Source: MFD01213-c1 sp963704405 (GTDB lineage: Bacteria; Planctomycetota; Phycisphaerae; Tepidisphaerales; Tepidisphaeraceae). From it: a DNA stretch of 64,000 bases. Below, in pieces: positions 1-9,258 of this stretch. The DNA lies in assembly GCA_963704405.1 (NCBI GenBank), contig OY969903.1, forward strand, positions 4,402,001-4,466,000, read 5' to 3'. Both the position numbers and the translations under genes were made by a program. Under the pieces are notes generated by a model, which was given only the letters and a program-made list of their open reading frames with translations, searched no databases and was not told the DNA's origin. Positions within the stretch are counted from its first letter, which is position 1, and each line of letters opens with the position of its first letter.

Positions 1-476
1 GCTGCGGTGGCGCCCAGGCAGACGATGAGCTTGGGGCGGACGGTGGTAATTTCGGCGGCGAGCCACGGGCGGCACGCGGCCGTTTCGCGGGCGTTGGGTT
101 TGGAGTGAATGCGGCGACCGCCGCGCAATTCGAATTTGAAATGTTTGACGGCGTTGGTGACATACGCTTCCGCGCGGTCGATGCCGGCTTCTTCGAGGGC
201 AGTATCCAGAAGTTTTCCCGAGGGACCGACAAACGGTGCGCCCGCGCGGTCTTCCTGATCGCCAGGCTGCTCGCCGACAAACATCACGCTGGCCGTCGGC
301 GGGCCTTGGCCGAAGACGACCTGAGTCGCGTTGCAATAAAGATCGCATCCTTTGCATTTGGCGGCGGCGGAACGCAGGACGGAAAGTTCCATCTTGACGG
401 GGATGTAGGAGGCGGCGGAACCAGCGCCAGGGCAAGGGGCGGATGATGATTTTGGTTGTAACTTCGGTTTTTGCAT
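1..476 (-). CDS. udgX: UdgX-type uracil-DNA glycosylase, 3' end cut by window edge
   Basis: Family-4-like uracil-DNA glycosylase that removes uracil from DNA; the UdgX branch is known to stay covalently bound to the abasic site through a histidine. The visible 158 codons show a CKGC pair (about residues 41-44) fitting an Fe-S cluster, the motif GEQPGDQED (68-76), VTNAVKHFKFE, and GGRRIH ending at His124, which matches the KRRIH loop that defines UdgX and carries the bonding histidine. The ATG at 476 is the first in-frame start; no clear ribosome site precedes it, and Met29 (around 392) is an alternative start. The C-terminus lies outside the window. Identification rests on motif memory, with good certainty for the family and fairly good certainty for the UdgX subtype. 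Confidence 0.9.
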   Translation of the reverse strand, partial: MQKPKLQPKSSSAPCPGAGSAASYIPVKMELSVLRSAAAKCKGCDLYCNATQVVFGQGPPTASVMFVGEQPGDQEDRAGAPFVGPSGKLLDTALEEAGIDRAEAYVTNAVKHFKFELRGGRRIHSKPNARETAACRPWLAAEITTVRPKLIVCLGATA

Positions 477-545
477 TATTGCTCGCTCAGCAGCATCTCT
501 CTGCGGAGCGAGAACGTGCAAAGCCGATGCCCGCGACGGGCGGGC

Positions 546-2939
546 TCATCGGGCCGGGTTTGTGGTGGGCGCGGGTTGGCGGGCGGAAATTGTCGCTTGT
601 GCGGGGCTCAGCCCTTGCGCCGTTAACTGGACGAGGATGTTGCCGGGCATGCCGGTGGATTGGACGTAAATGAGAAGATGACCGCGATAGGCTTTGTGAA
701 AGTCGGCCTGATAGCTTTCGTGGCTGTCGGGGTCGCCGCTCTCCATGCCCAGAAGGCGGCCGGGGCCGTGGATTGTGCAGTGGACGAGGGAAGAAGCGTC
801 AGTGACGACGTTGCCGTCGGCGTCGGTTATGCAGGCTTCGATCTGGGCGAGGTCGCGGCCGTCGGGTTTTAGAGATTCCACATCGGCTTTGATTGCAATC
901 CTGCCGGGAGCGCCAGGCTTTTTCAGTTCGAAACTACAGACCGCCGCGCCGGCGTTTTTTCCGACGGCTTTGAGCGTGGAGCCGGTGAAGAGGACAGGCC
1001 AGGTGATCATGCGATCATCGGGCAGCGGTTTTTCGCTGACTAATTGGCCGTCCTGGAAGAGCTCTACCGATTGGCAGTTGGTGTAGCAGGTAATGCCCTT
1101 GGACGCAGGATCGAGATAGACCATCGGCTGATCCGTCCAGAGGCTCTTGCGGAAGTAGTATTGCGGCTTTTCGAAACCGGCGAGATCGAGCAGGCCGGAA
1201 CTGCGGGAGCGATTGGGCCAGGGGGCGGCTTCGCCGAGGTAGTCGATGCCCGTCCAGAGGAATTGGCCGGCGATGTAGTCGTTCCGGGCGACCGCCTGCC
1301 AGGCGGCGGCGGTGTGTTTGTTTTCGCTGCCGTAGATAACCCGCGCAGGGTGGGCGGCGTGATCGGCAGCGTAAAGCGGCTCCTGATAGTTATAGCCAAC
1401 CACATCCAGCTCATCACAAAACAGATTCGTGGGGACCGACGCGCAGGCAGCCGTCACAGGACGCGTCAGATCGTATTGCTTGATTACCTTGATCAGCATG
1501 GCGGCAACCGGGGGAAGTTCGTCTGAATTCGGCGGATAGGGATCGTTCTTGAAATCAATCTCGTTGCCGATGCTCCAGAGGATAATCGAGGGATGATTGC
1601 GGTCGCGCAGTAACATGTCGCGGAGATCGATCTTGGCCCAGTTGGCGAAGTAGGTGTGGTAGCCGTCGAAACTGGGCAGGCCCCGGTTGACGCCGTGCAC
1701 CCATTTCTTCTTGCCCCGGGTCCATTCGTCGAAGGCTTCATCCATCACGAGGAAACCGAGGCGGTCGCAGAGGTCGAGCAATTCAGTTGGTGGCGGGTTG
1801 TGGCTGGTGCGGATGGCGTTGCAGCCAGCGTCGCGAAGGCGGCGCAGGCCGGCATCCCAGACGGCGGCGGGCGTTACCGCGCCAAGGGCGCCGGCGTCAT
1901 CATGCAGGCAAACGCCTTTGAGCTTCATGGCTTGGCCGTTGATGGAGAAGCCTTTGTCGGGATCAAAGTGGAAGGTGCGCACGCCGAAGGGAGTGTGGCA
2001 TTCATCGACGACATTTCCGTCGCGGATCACCTGGGTTTTCAGATCGTAAAGAGCAGGATTTGTCGGCGACCACAAAGATGGCCAGGCGATGGAGGTGGAT
2101 TGATCGAAATCCCACTGCCCCCCCGCCGCTATGGAAAACTGAGATTGCGTGCGGCCGACATCCTGGCCTTGCGCGTCAATGATCGTGCTGACGACGGTGA
2201 CTGGAACGTCAGTCGCGCTTTCATTCTTTACCGTAGTGCTCAGGACAATATGCGCCGAATCCCTGACCGCCGTTGGTGTGGTGATGAAGATGCCGCCGGT
2301 CGCGATGTGCAGATCGTCGGTGACATTCAGGAAGACATCGCGAATAATACCGGAACCGGGATACCAGCGGGAATCGGCGAAGTCGGAATGATCAACGCGC
2401 ACAGCGATGACATTTTCCTGGCCAACGCGCAAGAGCGGCGTGAGATCAAATTCAAACGGGATGTAGCCGAACGGCCGGGAACCGACCAATTGGCCGTTAC
2501 ACCAGACCTGGCTGTTGTGATAGACCGCTTCAAAGCGGATGGAAACGCGTCGGCCTTCGAGGTCATCAGGGCAAATAAATTTTTTGCGATACCAGCCGAC
2601 ACCGGCGGGAAGATAACCAGTGCCGCTGGCCCAGTTCTCGGCGAATGGTCCTTCGATGCTCCAGTCGTGAGGAAGATCGACATAGCGCCATTTGGCATCG
2701 TCGAAGCTGGCAGATTGAGCGCCCGCCGCCTCGCCTTTGAAGAATTGCCAGCCGCGGGTGAATCGCGTGCTGCGGCCCGTTGGATGAAAAACCTCCGTCG
2801 CCCGGTTGATTTGCATCGCGGACAACCCCGATTCCACCGCTGGCGAATGATTCCCCCCCGCGTTCCAACATCCTGAAATCATCAGCATGGCAGCAAGCAG
2901 CCCGGCGGCAGGAACGGGTATCTGGAACGATTTCTTCAT
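546..2939 (-). CDS. Secreted GH2 family beta-glycosidase (lipoprotein)
   Basis: Glycoside hydrolase family 2 enzyme, probably a beta-galactosidase or related exo-glycosidase acting outside the cytoplasm. Counting from the ATG at 2939, which has GGAG seven bases upstream, there is a signal peptide with lipobox ISGC (Cys24). A jelly-roll sugar-binding domain (about 50-210), an immunoglobulin-like domain and a TIM barrel follow. The barrel shows SIGNE with Glu460 as likely acid/base and YGSEN with Glu539 as likely nucleophile. The C-terminal 200 residues look like extra beta-sandwich domains of the DUF4982/Big kind. The length (797 aa) is normal for the family. An in-frame ATG at 2966 would put nine residues ahead of the signal peptide and is not favoured. 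The upstream region holds a MITE-like repeat. Exact substrate is unknown. Confidence 0.9.
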   Translation of the reverse strand: MKKSFQIPVPAAGLLAAMLMISGCWNAGGNHSPAVESGLSAMQINRATEVFHPTGRSTRFTRGWQFFKGEAAGAQSASFDDAKWRYVDLPHDWSIEGPFAENWASGTGYLPAGVGWYRKKFICPDDLEGRRVSIRFEAVYHNSQVWCNGQLVGSRPFGYIPFEFDLTPLLRVGQENVIAVRVDHSDFADSRWYPGSGIIRDVFLNVTDDLHIATGGIFITTPTAVRDSAHIVLSTTVKNESATDVPVTVVSTIIDAQGQDVGRTQSQFSIAAGGQWDFDQSTSIAWPSLWSPTNPALYDLKTQVIRDGNVVDECHTPFGVRTFHFDPDKGFSINGQAMKLKGVCLHDDAGALGAVTPAAVWDAGLRRLRDAGCNAIRTSHNPPPTELLDLCDRLGFLVMDEAFDEWTRGKKKWVHGVNRGLPSFDGYHTYFANWAKIDLRDMLLRDRNHPSIILWSIGNEIDFKNDPYPPNSDELPPVAAMLIKVIKQYDLTRPVTAACASVPTNLFCDELDVVGYNYQEPLYAADHAAHPARVIYGSENKHTAAAWQAVARNDYIAGQFLWTGIDYLGEAAPWPNRSRSSGLLDLAGFEKPQYYFRKSLWTDQPMVYLDPASKGITCYTNCQSVELFQDGQLVSEKPLPDDRMITWPVLFTGSTLKAVGKNAGAAVCSFELKKPGAPGRIAIKADVESLKPDGRDLAQIEACITDADGNVVTDASSLVHCTIHGPGRLLGMESGDPDSHESYQADFHKAYRGHLLIYVQSTGMPGNILVQLTAQGLSPAQATISARQPAPTTNPAR

Positions 2940-2983
2940 GCGGTTGTCTCCGTGGATGAGTACCACGCTGCAGAGGCAACGTT

Positions 2984-3148
2984 GGAGCCTCTAAAATAAC
3001 CTCCCGCGCGTCGATGCGCCGCGGCATCACGTCAGGATCGAGGCGTCGAAACAAAGCAGTATTGAATGAAATACGAGCGAGTTTCGACAACGAAGAGCCT
3101 GACGCGATGACGAAAGCAGCGACCGCGCGAGGTTATTTTAGAGGCTCC
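2984..3148. mobile_element. MITE-like element with perfect 20 bp terminal inverted repeats
   Basis: The arms 2984-3003 and 3129-3148 are exact reverse complements over 20 bases (ggagcctctaaaataacctc and its complement), separated by 125 bases. The total of 165 bp with no credible gene inside fits a non-autonomous transposon remnant. No clear target-site duplication is visible in the flanks. It lies between the DUF1080 gene and the GH2 gene, directly upstream of the GH2 start, so it may contribute to or disrupt that promoter. No transposase in this window has matching ends. Confidence 0.6.
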
Positions 3149-3192
3149 TAATCGTTCCCAAGAAAGTCGCACCGAATTATGGAAGGTTAAGG

Positions 3193-3231
3193 AAAAAGCG
3201 CAGGGCAAATCCGGTGGGATTTGCCCTGCGC
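3193..3231 (-). terminator. Rho-independent terminator of the DUF1080 gene
   Basis: A perfect 15 bp stem (3198-3212 with 3217-3231) closed by a GGTG tetraloop. Read on the minus strand it is followed by five T (3197-3193). It lies 47 bases past the stop of the DUF1080 gene. Confidence 0.9.
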
Positions 3232-3277
3232 CTGGATAAGAGATCGGCGAGAGTGCGAATCGCCGATTGTGTGGTGA

Positions 3278-3928
3278 TCACTTGGTGGTGATTAAATTAT
3301 CAACGGACGGGTTGTTCTCGATCGTGATGTCTTTGTATTCGTCAAACTGGCCCCTGTTGTGAGACTGAATCGCGAAGGGGGAAGCGAGGTTTTTGATGGT
3401 CGAATCTTTGAAGTCAACCAATTCGATCGCCTTGGTGCCGATGGGCTGGGCGGCGGCGCAGCGGAACGTGCCGTGGCGGCCATCGACCAGAATTTCACAG
3501 CGCGCCCATGCGGATTTGGTTACGCCGGGAACGTTGCCGAGATGGGTAAAGTAGGCGTTGCCCGCGTTGTTATGTCCAGGGCGATAATCCCAGGTGTATG
3601 GCTTGGGAGGTTGCACCTGGAGCGCGCCCATGGCATCAAGCTTGGGATTGGTTCCGAAGATCAGGACGCAGGGCCAGTGGTTAACGCCCGAGACCTGGCG
3701 AACGCTGTAGATAACGCGGTAAAACGTATACTTCGTGTTGGTGTAAATGAAACCGCGGGCGCTGCCGGTCATGGCAATAGAAGCGTCGCGGACAGTCCAT
3801 GCACTTGCCGGAACGGGGGTCCAGCCCTTCAGGGTTTTGCCATCGAAAACCTTGACTGGCGTAGATGCCTGGGCCGAACCCGCGAACAGAAGAATTGATG
3901 TGGTGATAATCCCGAGAATTTTGTTCAT
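3278..3928 (-). CDS. Secreted DUF1080 (3-keto-disaccharide hydrolase-like) protein
   Basis: A 216-residue exported protein with a signal peptide (first ~21 residues, ending SAQA) followed by one DUF1080 domain, a concanavalin-like beta-sandwich common in planctomycetes. The typical opening is visible as VFDGKTLKGWTP, as are the later NAYFTHLG and W-x-R-C-E-I-L-V-DG segments. Family members are linked to hydrolysis or binding of modified sugars; the exact role here is not shown. The start has GAGG eight bases upstream. A strong terminator follows, so it seems to be a single-gene transcript. Confidence 0.85.
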   Translation of the reverse strand: MNKILGIITTSILLFAGSAQASTPVKVFDGKTLKGWTPVPASAWTVRDASIAMTGSARGFIYTNTKYTFYRVIYSVRQVSGVNHWPCVLIFGTNPKLDAMGALQVQPPKPYTWDYRPGHNNAGNAYFTHLGNVPGVTKSAWARCEILVDGRHGTFRCAAAQPIGTKAIELVDFKDSTIKNLASPFAIQSHNRGQFDEYKDITIENNPSVDNLITTK

Positions 3929-4302
3929 CTGATGTTCCTCATTTTCCTGTTATGTGTGTCTCAATGTAAAAGAGGCAAGCAAGGCTCCAGCAGCGAATCA
4001 GGGCTGGACATTCAAAAAACTTTATTCCTCCTTGTAAAAGAATTGGCCTTAAAAAAGGCGGTGCGGCCGGTTTATTTCAATCTCAGTCAAACCTAATCAA
4101 GTAGAAATCGTAAGACGTGCGAACTGAACAAATGAACTTCGTGCGAGAAGAGAGTCCGATCCATCGAACCGAGCGCCTCGCGGAAGCCTGAGCAAAATAA
4201 ACAACGAATTGCAACGGGTCAATGGGATTTTGTCAGGCTCTTCAAATATTCTTTATGGCGCAGGATATGGCGGGGGATTCAGGAGCGTTTGCTTGGAGCG
4301 CA
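3929..4302. other. Intergenic region, no gene seen
   Basis: This 374-base stretch lies upstream of the DUF1080 gene and downstream of the epimerase end. It is A/T-richer than the genes around it and probably carries the DUF1080 promoter. No convincing small gene, RNA or repeat was found. Confidence 0.5.
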
Positions 4303-5240
4303 TTATCCGAGGCTGATTCCCAGCTTTCCAGAAGCGTGATAAGCATCGATTCCGGCCGCCAGATCGAAACGGGGCTGGTAATTCAAAACAGCGCCGGCGT
4401 TTGACTGGTCGGTTTCAGTCCAGTCCTGGGTAAAGGTGTAGGGGTTATGGAAATATTCCGCGGGAAGATCGGTATTCAGGACGCGATTCAGTTCTTCGAC
4501 GACCTGATTGAAAGACCAGGAGCGGCCAGCGCCGGCGTTGAACACGCCCGGCTGTTTGGAGGTCAGCGCACAGAGATTGGCCGCGACGGCGTCATCGACG
4601 TAGACGAAATCCCGCTTCTGCTCGCCGGCAGTGAAAATACGCGGCCGCTTTCCGGCGCGCATCTGCTTTGCCAGTTGGTGAATCATGCTGGCGAGGCGGC
4701 CTTTGTGGTCTTCACCAGGACCGTAGACATTGCTATAGCGCAAGCCGACGATCGGATGCGCGAGCTTTGCGCATAAGCGGCGGCGAGGCGCTCCATGGTG
4801 AGTTTGCTGAACGCGTAGATGTTCAACGGATCAGGCGGTTGTGATTCCTTCATTGGAACAGCGCCTCTGCCATAAACGCTGCAACTGCTCGCCCAGATCA
4901 CACGGGCGCTGGTGTCCACGGCCCAATCCAGCAACCGCCGAAATGTCTCGACATTGTTGCGCATCATGCGGTGCTGGCTGCTTTGGTCTTCACCATTTGC
5001 GCCAACGACACCGGTGATGCTCGCCTGATGGAAGATGGCGTCGAAGGGACCAAGCTCGACCATTGAATCCACATCGTCGGCATCTTTAAGTGTCAGTACA
5101 TCGCCGGCAAAATTCTTAAGATTAGAGAAGTGCGCAGAAAGGAACGAATCGGCGGCTACGACGGTGTGACCGTCGCAGGCGAGTTTGTTGGCCAGATTCG
5201 AACCGATAAATCCGGCTCCGCCGGTGACGAGAACTCTCAA
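4303..5240 (-). pseudogene. NAD-dependent nucleotide-sugar epimerase, frame broken
   Basis: Extended short-chain dehydrogenase resembling ADP-glycero-manno-heptose or UDP-sugar 4/6-epimerases. The first part shows the Rossmann glycine motif TGGAGFIGS, then SSCSVYG and YAFSKLTMERL with the catalytic Tyr-x3-Lys. The second part resumes as RYSNVYGPGEDHKG and FVYVDDAV. The two parts lie in different frames; one base is missing near 4768-4774. Joined, they give about 312 residues, the normal family length. A TTG start at 5240 is preferred: GGAGG lies five bases ahead and the product then begins MRVLVTGGAG. It may be a true pseudogene or a sequencing error. The sugar substrate is unknown. Confidence 0.85.
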
Positions 5241-5839
5241 CGAAACCTCCAAAAGTCAGGATGGGTGAAGGTAGACGGACGGCCGAAAAAGTCAAAGGAA
5301 GTAGATCGCAGATGAGGCTGGTCAGGAGGGAGTCAGCGCAACGGTTTTTCAATGCGACACAAATCGGGCAATGTCATGCCAAACCCCGACATTAGCGCCG
5401 GATTGACGCGGCCCGAAATAGGTCAGCATGCCGCTGCAAAATATTTGGCTCACTTTCCGCGTTCCTGCAACTTATGAAGCGAAAACAAATTGCGAATGAC
5501 TCCCTATTGAAAGCTCCGTGGTCAGGAAAGGGCGGCGGCACGATGGTTGTTATGAGACCCGCGATCCCACGCCGCCGCTGTCCGATGCGGAAAGGTGGTG
5601 TGGTTAAAAAACCCATTCTTCCCCCCGATGTGGATCACGCTTCACTCCCACAACCCGAAGCGTTTTCCCACAGCCCCATTCGAAGCCGTCCTTGCCCGGG
5701 ACGGCTTTTTTATGCGCTGATTTTTGAGCGGGCTGAGCAAAAGGGAAAGATTAGAACCAGATGCAGAAAGACGGAATTCAAAATCTCGCACCCATGTGAC
5801 TGCTTAATCACGATGCCTGGCTTATTACTTTTCCGATCA
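5241..5839. other. Intergenic region with structured, possibly transcribed segment
   Basis: About 600 bases without a believable protein gene. The right half (about 5525-5711) holds several potential hairpins: a GC-rich stem near 5532, a 7 bp stem with a 13-base loop (ACGCTTC/GAAGCGT) near 5640-5665, and a plus-strand terminator at 5683-5711. Both neighbouring genes run on the minus strand, so the terminator implies an unannotated plus-strand transcript. No known RNA family was recognised; SRP, 6S and tmRNA signatures were not found. Confidence 0.4.
5683..5711 (+). terminator. Orphan plus-strand Rho-independent terminator
   Basis: The stem AAGCCGTCC / GGACGGCTT (5683-5691 with 5699-5707) has a seven-base loop, and the run of T continues to 5711. 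There is no T run on the minus strand, so it acts in the plus direction, but no plus-strand gene precedes it. Confidence 0.75.
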
Positions 5840-7549
5840 TCACGTACCTGCCGCCGGAGCGGCGGTGGGCGCCGCGGCTGGGGCAGTTGTCGGGGCAGGG
5901 CTGCCGGCTAGTTCGGGTGGCAGGTTCCCGAGGTGAACATTGTTCTGGACGGCCGCGTCGCGCTGGGCGAGGGCGGCTTTGAGGTGGTCATCGCTTTGTT
6001 TGTCGCCGACGGAGGAGGCGAGGAGATACCAGCCATACTGAGTGAAAATGCTGGCGACGCGGGCGGCGTTTTTCACGTCATCGGGAGCGGTGCCGTCGGG
6101 TATTCCGGAGACGAGTTCGTCAGAAGCTTTGTAGGACAGGTCCGCCTGCTCGCGGCCGTTTTTCAGGTCGTCGGCGATTTTGTTGTCATTGTCCTGAAGA
6201 CTGCCAGGAAGCGCAAGCTTGGCATCAGCGAGGATCGGTTTGAGCGTGTCGACCAGTTGCAGCCGCTGGTTTGCCTCGGCAGCTTTGCCGGCAAGCAGCG
6301 CGGCGCGATGAAGCAATGCGTTGGACTGCTGCAAGCGGAAATGTGCGGGATCGAATGCGTGGCTGAGCGTTCGCCAGGCGGCGGCGTCAGGGGCGTTGCC
6401 CATCTTCGGATCGCTTAACTTTGACGCAAGTTCACGCTGAAGCTGATCGGCATAACCGGCGGCATCCGTGAAGAACTGGATCGAGCTGTTGAGATGCCCC
6501 TCCGCTTCGTCACGGAGGCTGCGATTGGCCTTGGCAAGGTCGGCGATGCGCTCGGATTTGGAGGCGATGGTTGAACCGCCTGTGGGGTCATCGGCGGCCA
6601 CGCTTTTGCCTTCTTCGCCGAGGATGGATGCGGCCTGCCCCGTTTGCGCTTTCATCTGGTCCTGGAGGATTTTCCAGGCACTGTCCACCTGGCTCGCCAT
6701 GTCGCCAAAGCTCTTGACAGCGCCGGCGAGGACTTCTTGCTGCCCCTGTTTAACCCCAAGGTCGGTCTGGGCGCGGGTGAGCTTTACATTGTTCTGATCG
6801 ATCTGGACGGCAAGATCGTCGGCCTGCTTTCGGGCGTCAGCTGCTTGCTTGAACAACTCCACCGCCTTGTCCCCTTTTTCTTTTTCCGACTGCTGGCTGA
6901 GTTGATCCGCTTTGGCCTGGAGTAGAGTGCGCTGATCAGACAGCGTTTTAACGGTGTTCTGAAGATCGGTGATCTGAGATTGCAGGTCGGTGATGTCCTT
7001 ATTGACGGCCGCGAGAGTCTGTATGGAACCGGTGTCGGATTTGACCCAGTCGGTTTTATCCGGCGATCCCTGGACGTCGGCGACCTGGCCCTGGATGGCG
7101 GTCTGAACGTTCGCGGGGTTGTACATCGCCAACGAAGACGCCAGACGGTTGCTGGCCTGGATTTGGCCGCCCATCTGGCGGATATCCCACGCGAGTTGAT
7201 CGATCTGGGCCTGCGTTGATTCAATCCTGGGCTGAAGGTCCTCGGCGGCACGCAGTTCGACCTGGGCGAGCAGAGATTTGGCGCGGATACGCTCGGCATT
7301 AGAGGCGGCAGCTTCAGCCGCGGCCTGATCGAGCAGGGAATGCGCCTGATTGCGGTCCTGCTCGGACCCGGAGACCTTCGGCAGTGCGGCGGCGACCTTC
7401 TGATCCACAGATCGATTGGCCTGATCGGTGGAGGTGTCGCAGCCACCAATAACCACACCGGCGGCAAGGCCGGCGATGACGCAGACATTCAACCGACGGA
7501 ATCGGGCAGCGGAGGCGGATCGGGCACGGGCATCGCTGGAAAATGGCAT
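5840..7549 (-). CDS. Coiled-coil lipoprotein of unknown function
   Basis: A 569-residue predicted lipoprotein. From the ATG at 7549 the N-terminus is basic, followed by a hydrophobic stretch and lipobox VIGGC (Cys37). A GGAG about eleven bases upstream supports this start over an ATG at 7798, which would add 83 unlikely residues. The body is almost entirely helical, rich in Gln, Asp, Ala and Lys heptads, including long segments around 'DLQSQITDLQNTVKTL' that predict coiled coil. The tail is a low-complexity Pro-Ala-Thr stretch. No enzyme motif is visible. It could be an envelope-spanning or scaffold protein; the function is not known. Confidence 0.75.
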   Translation of the reverse strand: MPFSSDARARSASAARFRRLNVCVIAGLAAGVVIGGCDTSTDQANRSVDQKVAAALPKVSGSEQDRNQAHSLLDQAAAEAAASNAERIRAKSLLAQVELRAAEDLQPRIESTQAQIDQLAWDIRQMGGQIQASNRLASSLAMYNPANVQTAIQGQVADVQGSPDKTDWVKSDTGSIQTLAAVNKDITDLQSQITDLQNTVKTLSDQRTLLQAKADQLSQQSEKEKGDKAVELFKQAADARKQADDLAVQIDQNNVKLTRAQTDLGVKQGQQEVLAGAVKSFGDMASQVDSAWKILQDQMKAQTGQAASILGEEGKSVAADDPTGGSTIASKSERIADLAKANRSLRDEAEGHLNSSIQFFTDAAGYADQLQRELASKLSDPKMGNAPDAAAWRTLSHAFDPAHFRLQQSNALLHRAALLAGKAAEANQRLQLVDTLKPILADAKLALPGSLQDNDNKIADDLKNGREQADLSYKASDELVSGIPDGTAPDDVKNAARVASIFTQYGWYLLASSVGDKQSDDHLKAALAQRDAAVQNNVHLGNLPPELAGSPAPTTAPAAAPTAAPAAGT

Positions 7550-7979
7550 TGGGGTGCGTCTCCTGGAGGGTCTAACCTTATGTACGATTGTGGGCAGGTT
7601 TGGGATTGAAGTCAAACTGGGGTGGTATTCGCGACGGAGAAGCTGCATTAAAAATTCCGCGCAATCTGCAAAATCTTCGGGGTCATTTTCGTTGTTGCCT
7701 TCTTTGCGATCGCATTTTTCTGTTATTGGAATTTTATCGTGGCCCTGCGGATTAGGTGTAACTCCCGTTTGTGGCGGAATGGCAACCTCCTCGCACACAA
7801 ACGCACCAACGAAGAGAGATAAAATGAAAACTCAGCATCTTTTCTCTGCGGCTCAGCGCCTCCGCGTTAAAATTTCCCACCAATATTTCCCCCGCCACAA
7901 TCGAGCGTTACACCCTGCGGATTTGGGTGGAGGCGGGGATATGCAGAGTGAGCAGTAAATCTGATACACTGGAATTGCC
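7550..7979. other. Intergenic region between divergent genes
   Basis: Region of 430 bases between the lipoprotein gene (minus) and the aminotransferase gene (plus), presumably with both promoters. The segment ccctgcggatt occurs twice (near 7743 and 7913), next to ggtgtaac and its complement gttacacc, so the two copies form a partly inverted pair. No gene or RNA was recognised. Confidence 0.4.
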
Positions 7980-9176
7980 ATGAGTGAACCGAAACCACAG
8001 CCGTTCAAGATTGAAACGTCGTCGCGCATTGCGCGTCTTCCGCCGTATTTATTTGGTCGGATCAATAAGACCAAATATGAGAAGCGCGTAAATGGGATCG
8101 ATATTATCGACCTGGGGATGGGAAATCCGACGGACCCCACGCCGGAATCGGTCGTGCAGAAGCTGGCCGAGGCTTCGCGCGATCCGCGGAACCATCGCTA
8201 TAGCGTGAGCAACGGCATCGCCGGGTTGCGGCGGGAGGTCGCCAAGAAATACGAAGCCAAATACGGCGTATCGCTGGACCCCGAAACCGAAGTGATCGCG
8301 ACCATTGGCTCCAAGGAAGGATTCAGCCACCTCTGTCTGGCGCTGCTGGGCCCCGGCGATACGATCGTGGTAGGCGATCCGGCGTTTCCGATTCATATTT
8401 ATGCGCCCGCGATGGCGGGCGCCAATGTGATTCGCGTGCCCCTGGGAAATGATCAGGCATTTTTGGATCGCGTCGAGCGAACGATTGATGGGCTGTTTCC
8501 GCCGCCGAAGCTTTTGATCTTGAATTATCCGCACAATCCCAGCGCAATGACGATTGATCCCGACTTCTGGGACCGGGCGATCGAGCTTTGCCGGCGGCGG
8601 AATATCATGATCATTTCAGACTTCGCTTATGGCGAGGTTTGCTTTGATGGATATGTCGCGCCGTCGTTCCTGGCCGCCAAGGGGGCCAAGGAAGTTGGCG
8701 TGGAATTCACCACGATGAGCAAAAGCTACAACATGGCCGGCTGGCGATGCGGCTTTTGCTGCGGCAACGCGGAGATGATCAAGGCGCTGGCGACGATCAA
8801 GGGTTATTACGATTACGGCATGTTCGCTCCAATCCAGATCGCCAGCGTCATCGCGATGCGGGAATACCAGGATTTTCCGCAGGAGCAGAGCAGGATTTAC
8901 GAGCATCGGCGGAACGTCGTCTGCCGCGGATTGGATAAGCTTGGGTGGACTTACGAAAAACCGCGGGCCAGCATGTTCGTCTGGGCGAAGATCAAGCCGG
9001 AGCATCTGAAAGGCGGCGACACCATTGATTTCTGCCTGCGCATGATGGATGAAGCCGAGGTGGCGCTGGCGCCAGGCAAAGCGTTTGGTGAACATGGGGA
9101 AGGGTTTGTCCGGATTGCACTGGTCGAAAATGACCAGCGCCTGAAACAGGCCATGGCAAACCTGGATCGGCGCTGA
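7980..9176 (+). CDS. PLP-dependent class I/II aminotransferase (AlaC/LL-DAP type)
   Basis: Fold-type I aminotransferase of 398 residues, close in pattern to alanine-forming transaminases such as E. coli AlaC. It transfers an amino group between an amino acid and a 2-oxoacid in the cytoplasm. Visible PLP contacts are Asn186 in NYPHNPSA, Asp214 and Tyr217 in SDFAYGE, Lys248 in SKSYNMAG as the Schiff-base lysine, and a downstream Arg for the carboxylate. The length is normal. It stands alone, so pathway context does not settle the substrate. Confidence 0.88.
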   Translation: MSEPKPQPFKIETSSRIARLPPYLFGRINKTKYEKRVNGIDIIDLGMGNPTDPTPESVVQKLAEASRDPRNHRYSVSNGIAGLRREVAKKYEAKYGVSLDPETEVIATIGSKEGFSHLCLALLGPGDTIVVGDPAFPIHIYAPAMAGANVIRVPLGNDQAFLDRVERTIDGLFPPPKLLILNYPHNPSAMTIDPDFWDRAIELCRRRNIMIISDFAYGEVCFDGYVAPSFLAAKGAKEVGVEFTTMSKSYNMAGWRCGFCCGNAEMIKALATIKGYYDYGMFAPIQIASVIAMREYQDFPQEQSRIYEHRRNVVCRGLDKLGWTYEKPRASMFVWAKIKPEHLKGGDTIDFCLRMMDEAEVALAPGKAFGEHGEGFVRIALVENDQRLKQAMANLDRR

Positions 9177-9258
9177 ACCCGAAGCAGCCAAAGCCTAAGC
9201 GGGAGAAAACCGCGACGGCCTGAAGGCAGGACAAGCTGAACCGAAAGGGGAACGTGCA

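Noticed and set aside
1656..2876. Long open frame antisense to the GH2 gene
   Set aside because: It has no domain features, its composition mirrors the high-GC gene opposite, and the GH2 frame is strongly supported.
5480..5711. SRP, 6S or tmRNA gene
   Set aside because: The conserved loops of these RNAs were looked for and not found; only generic hairpins and a terminator are visible.
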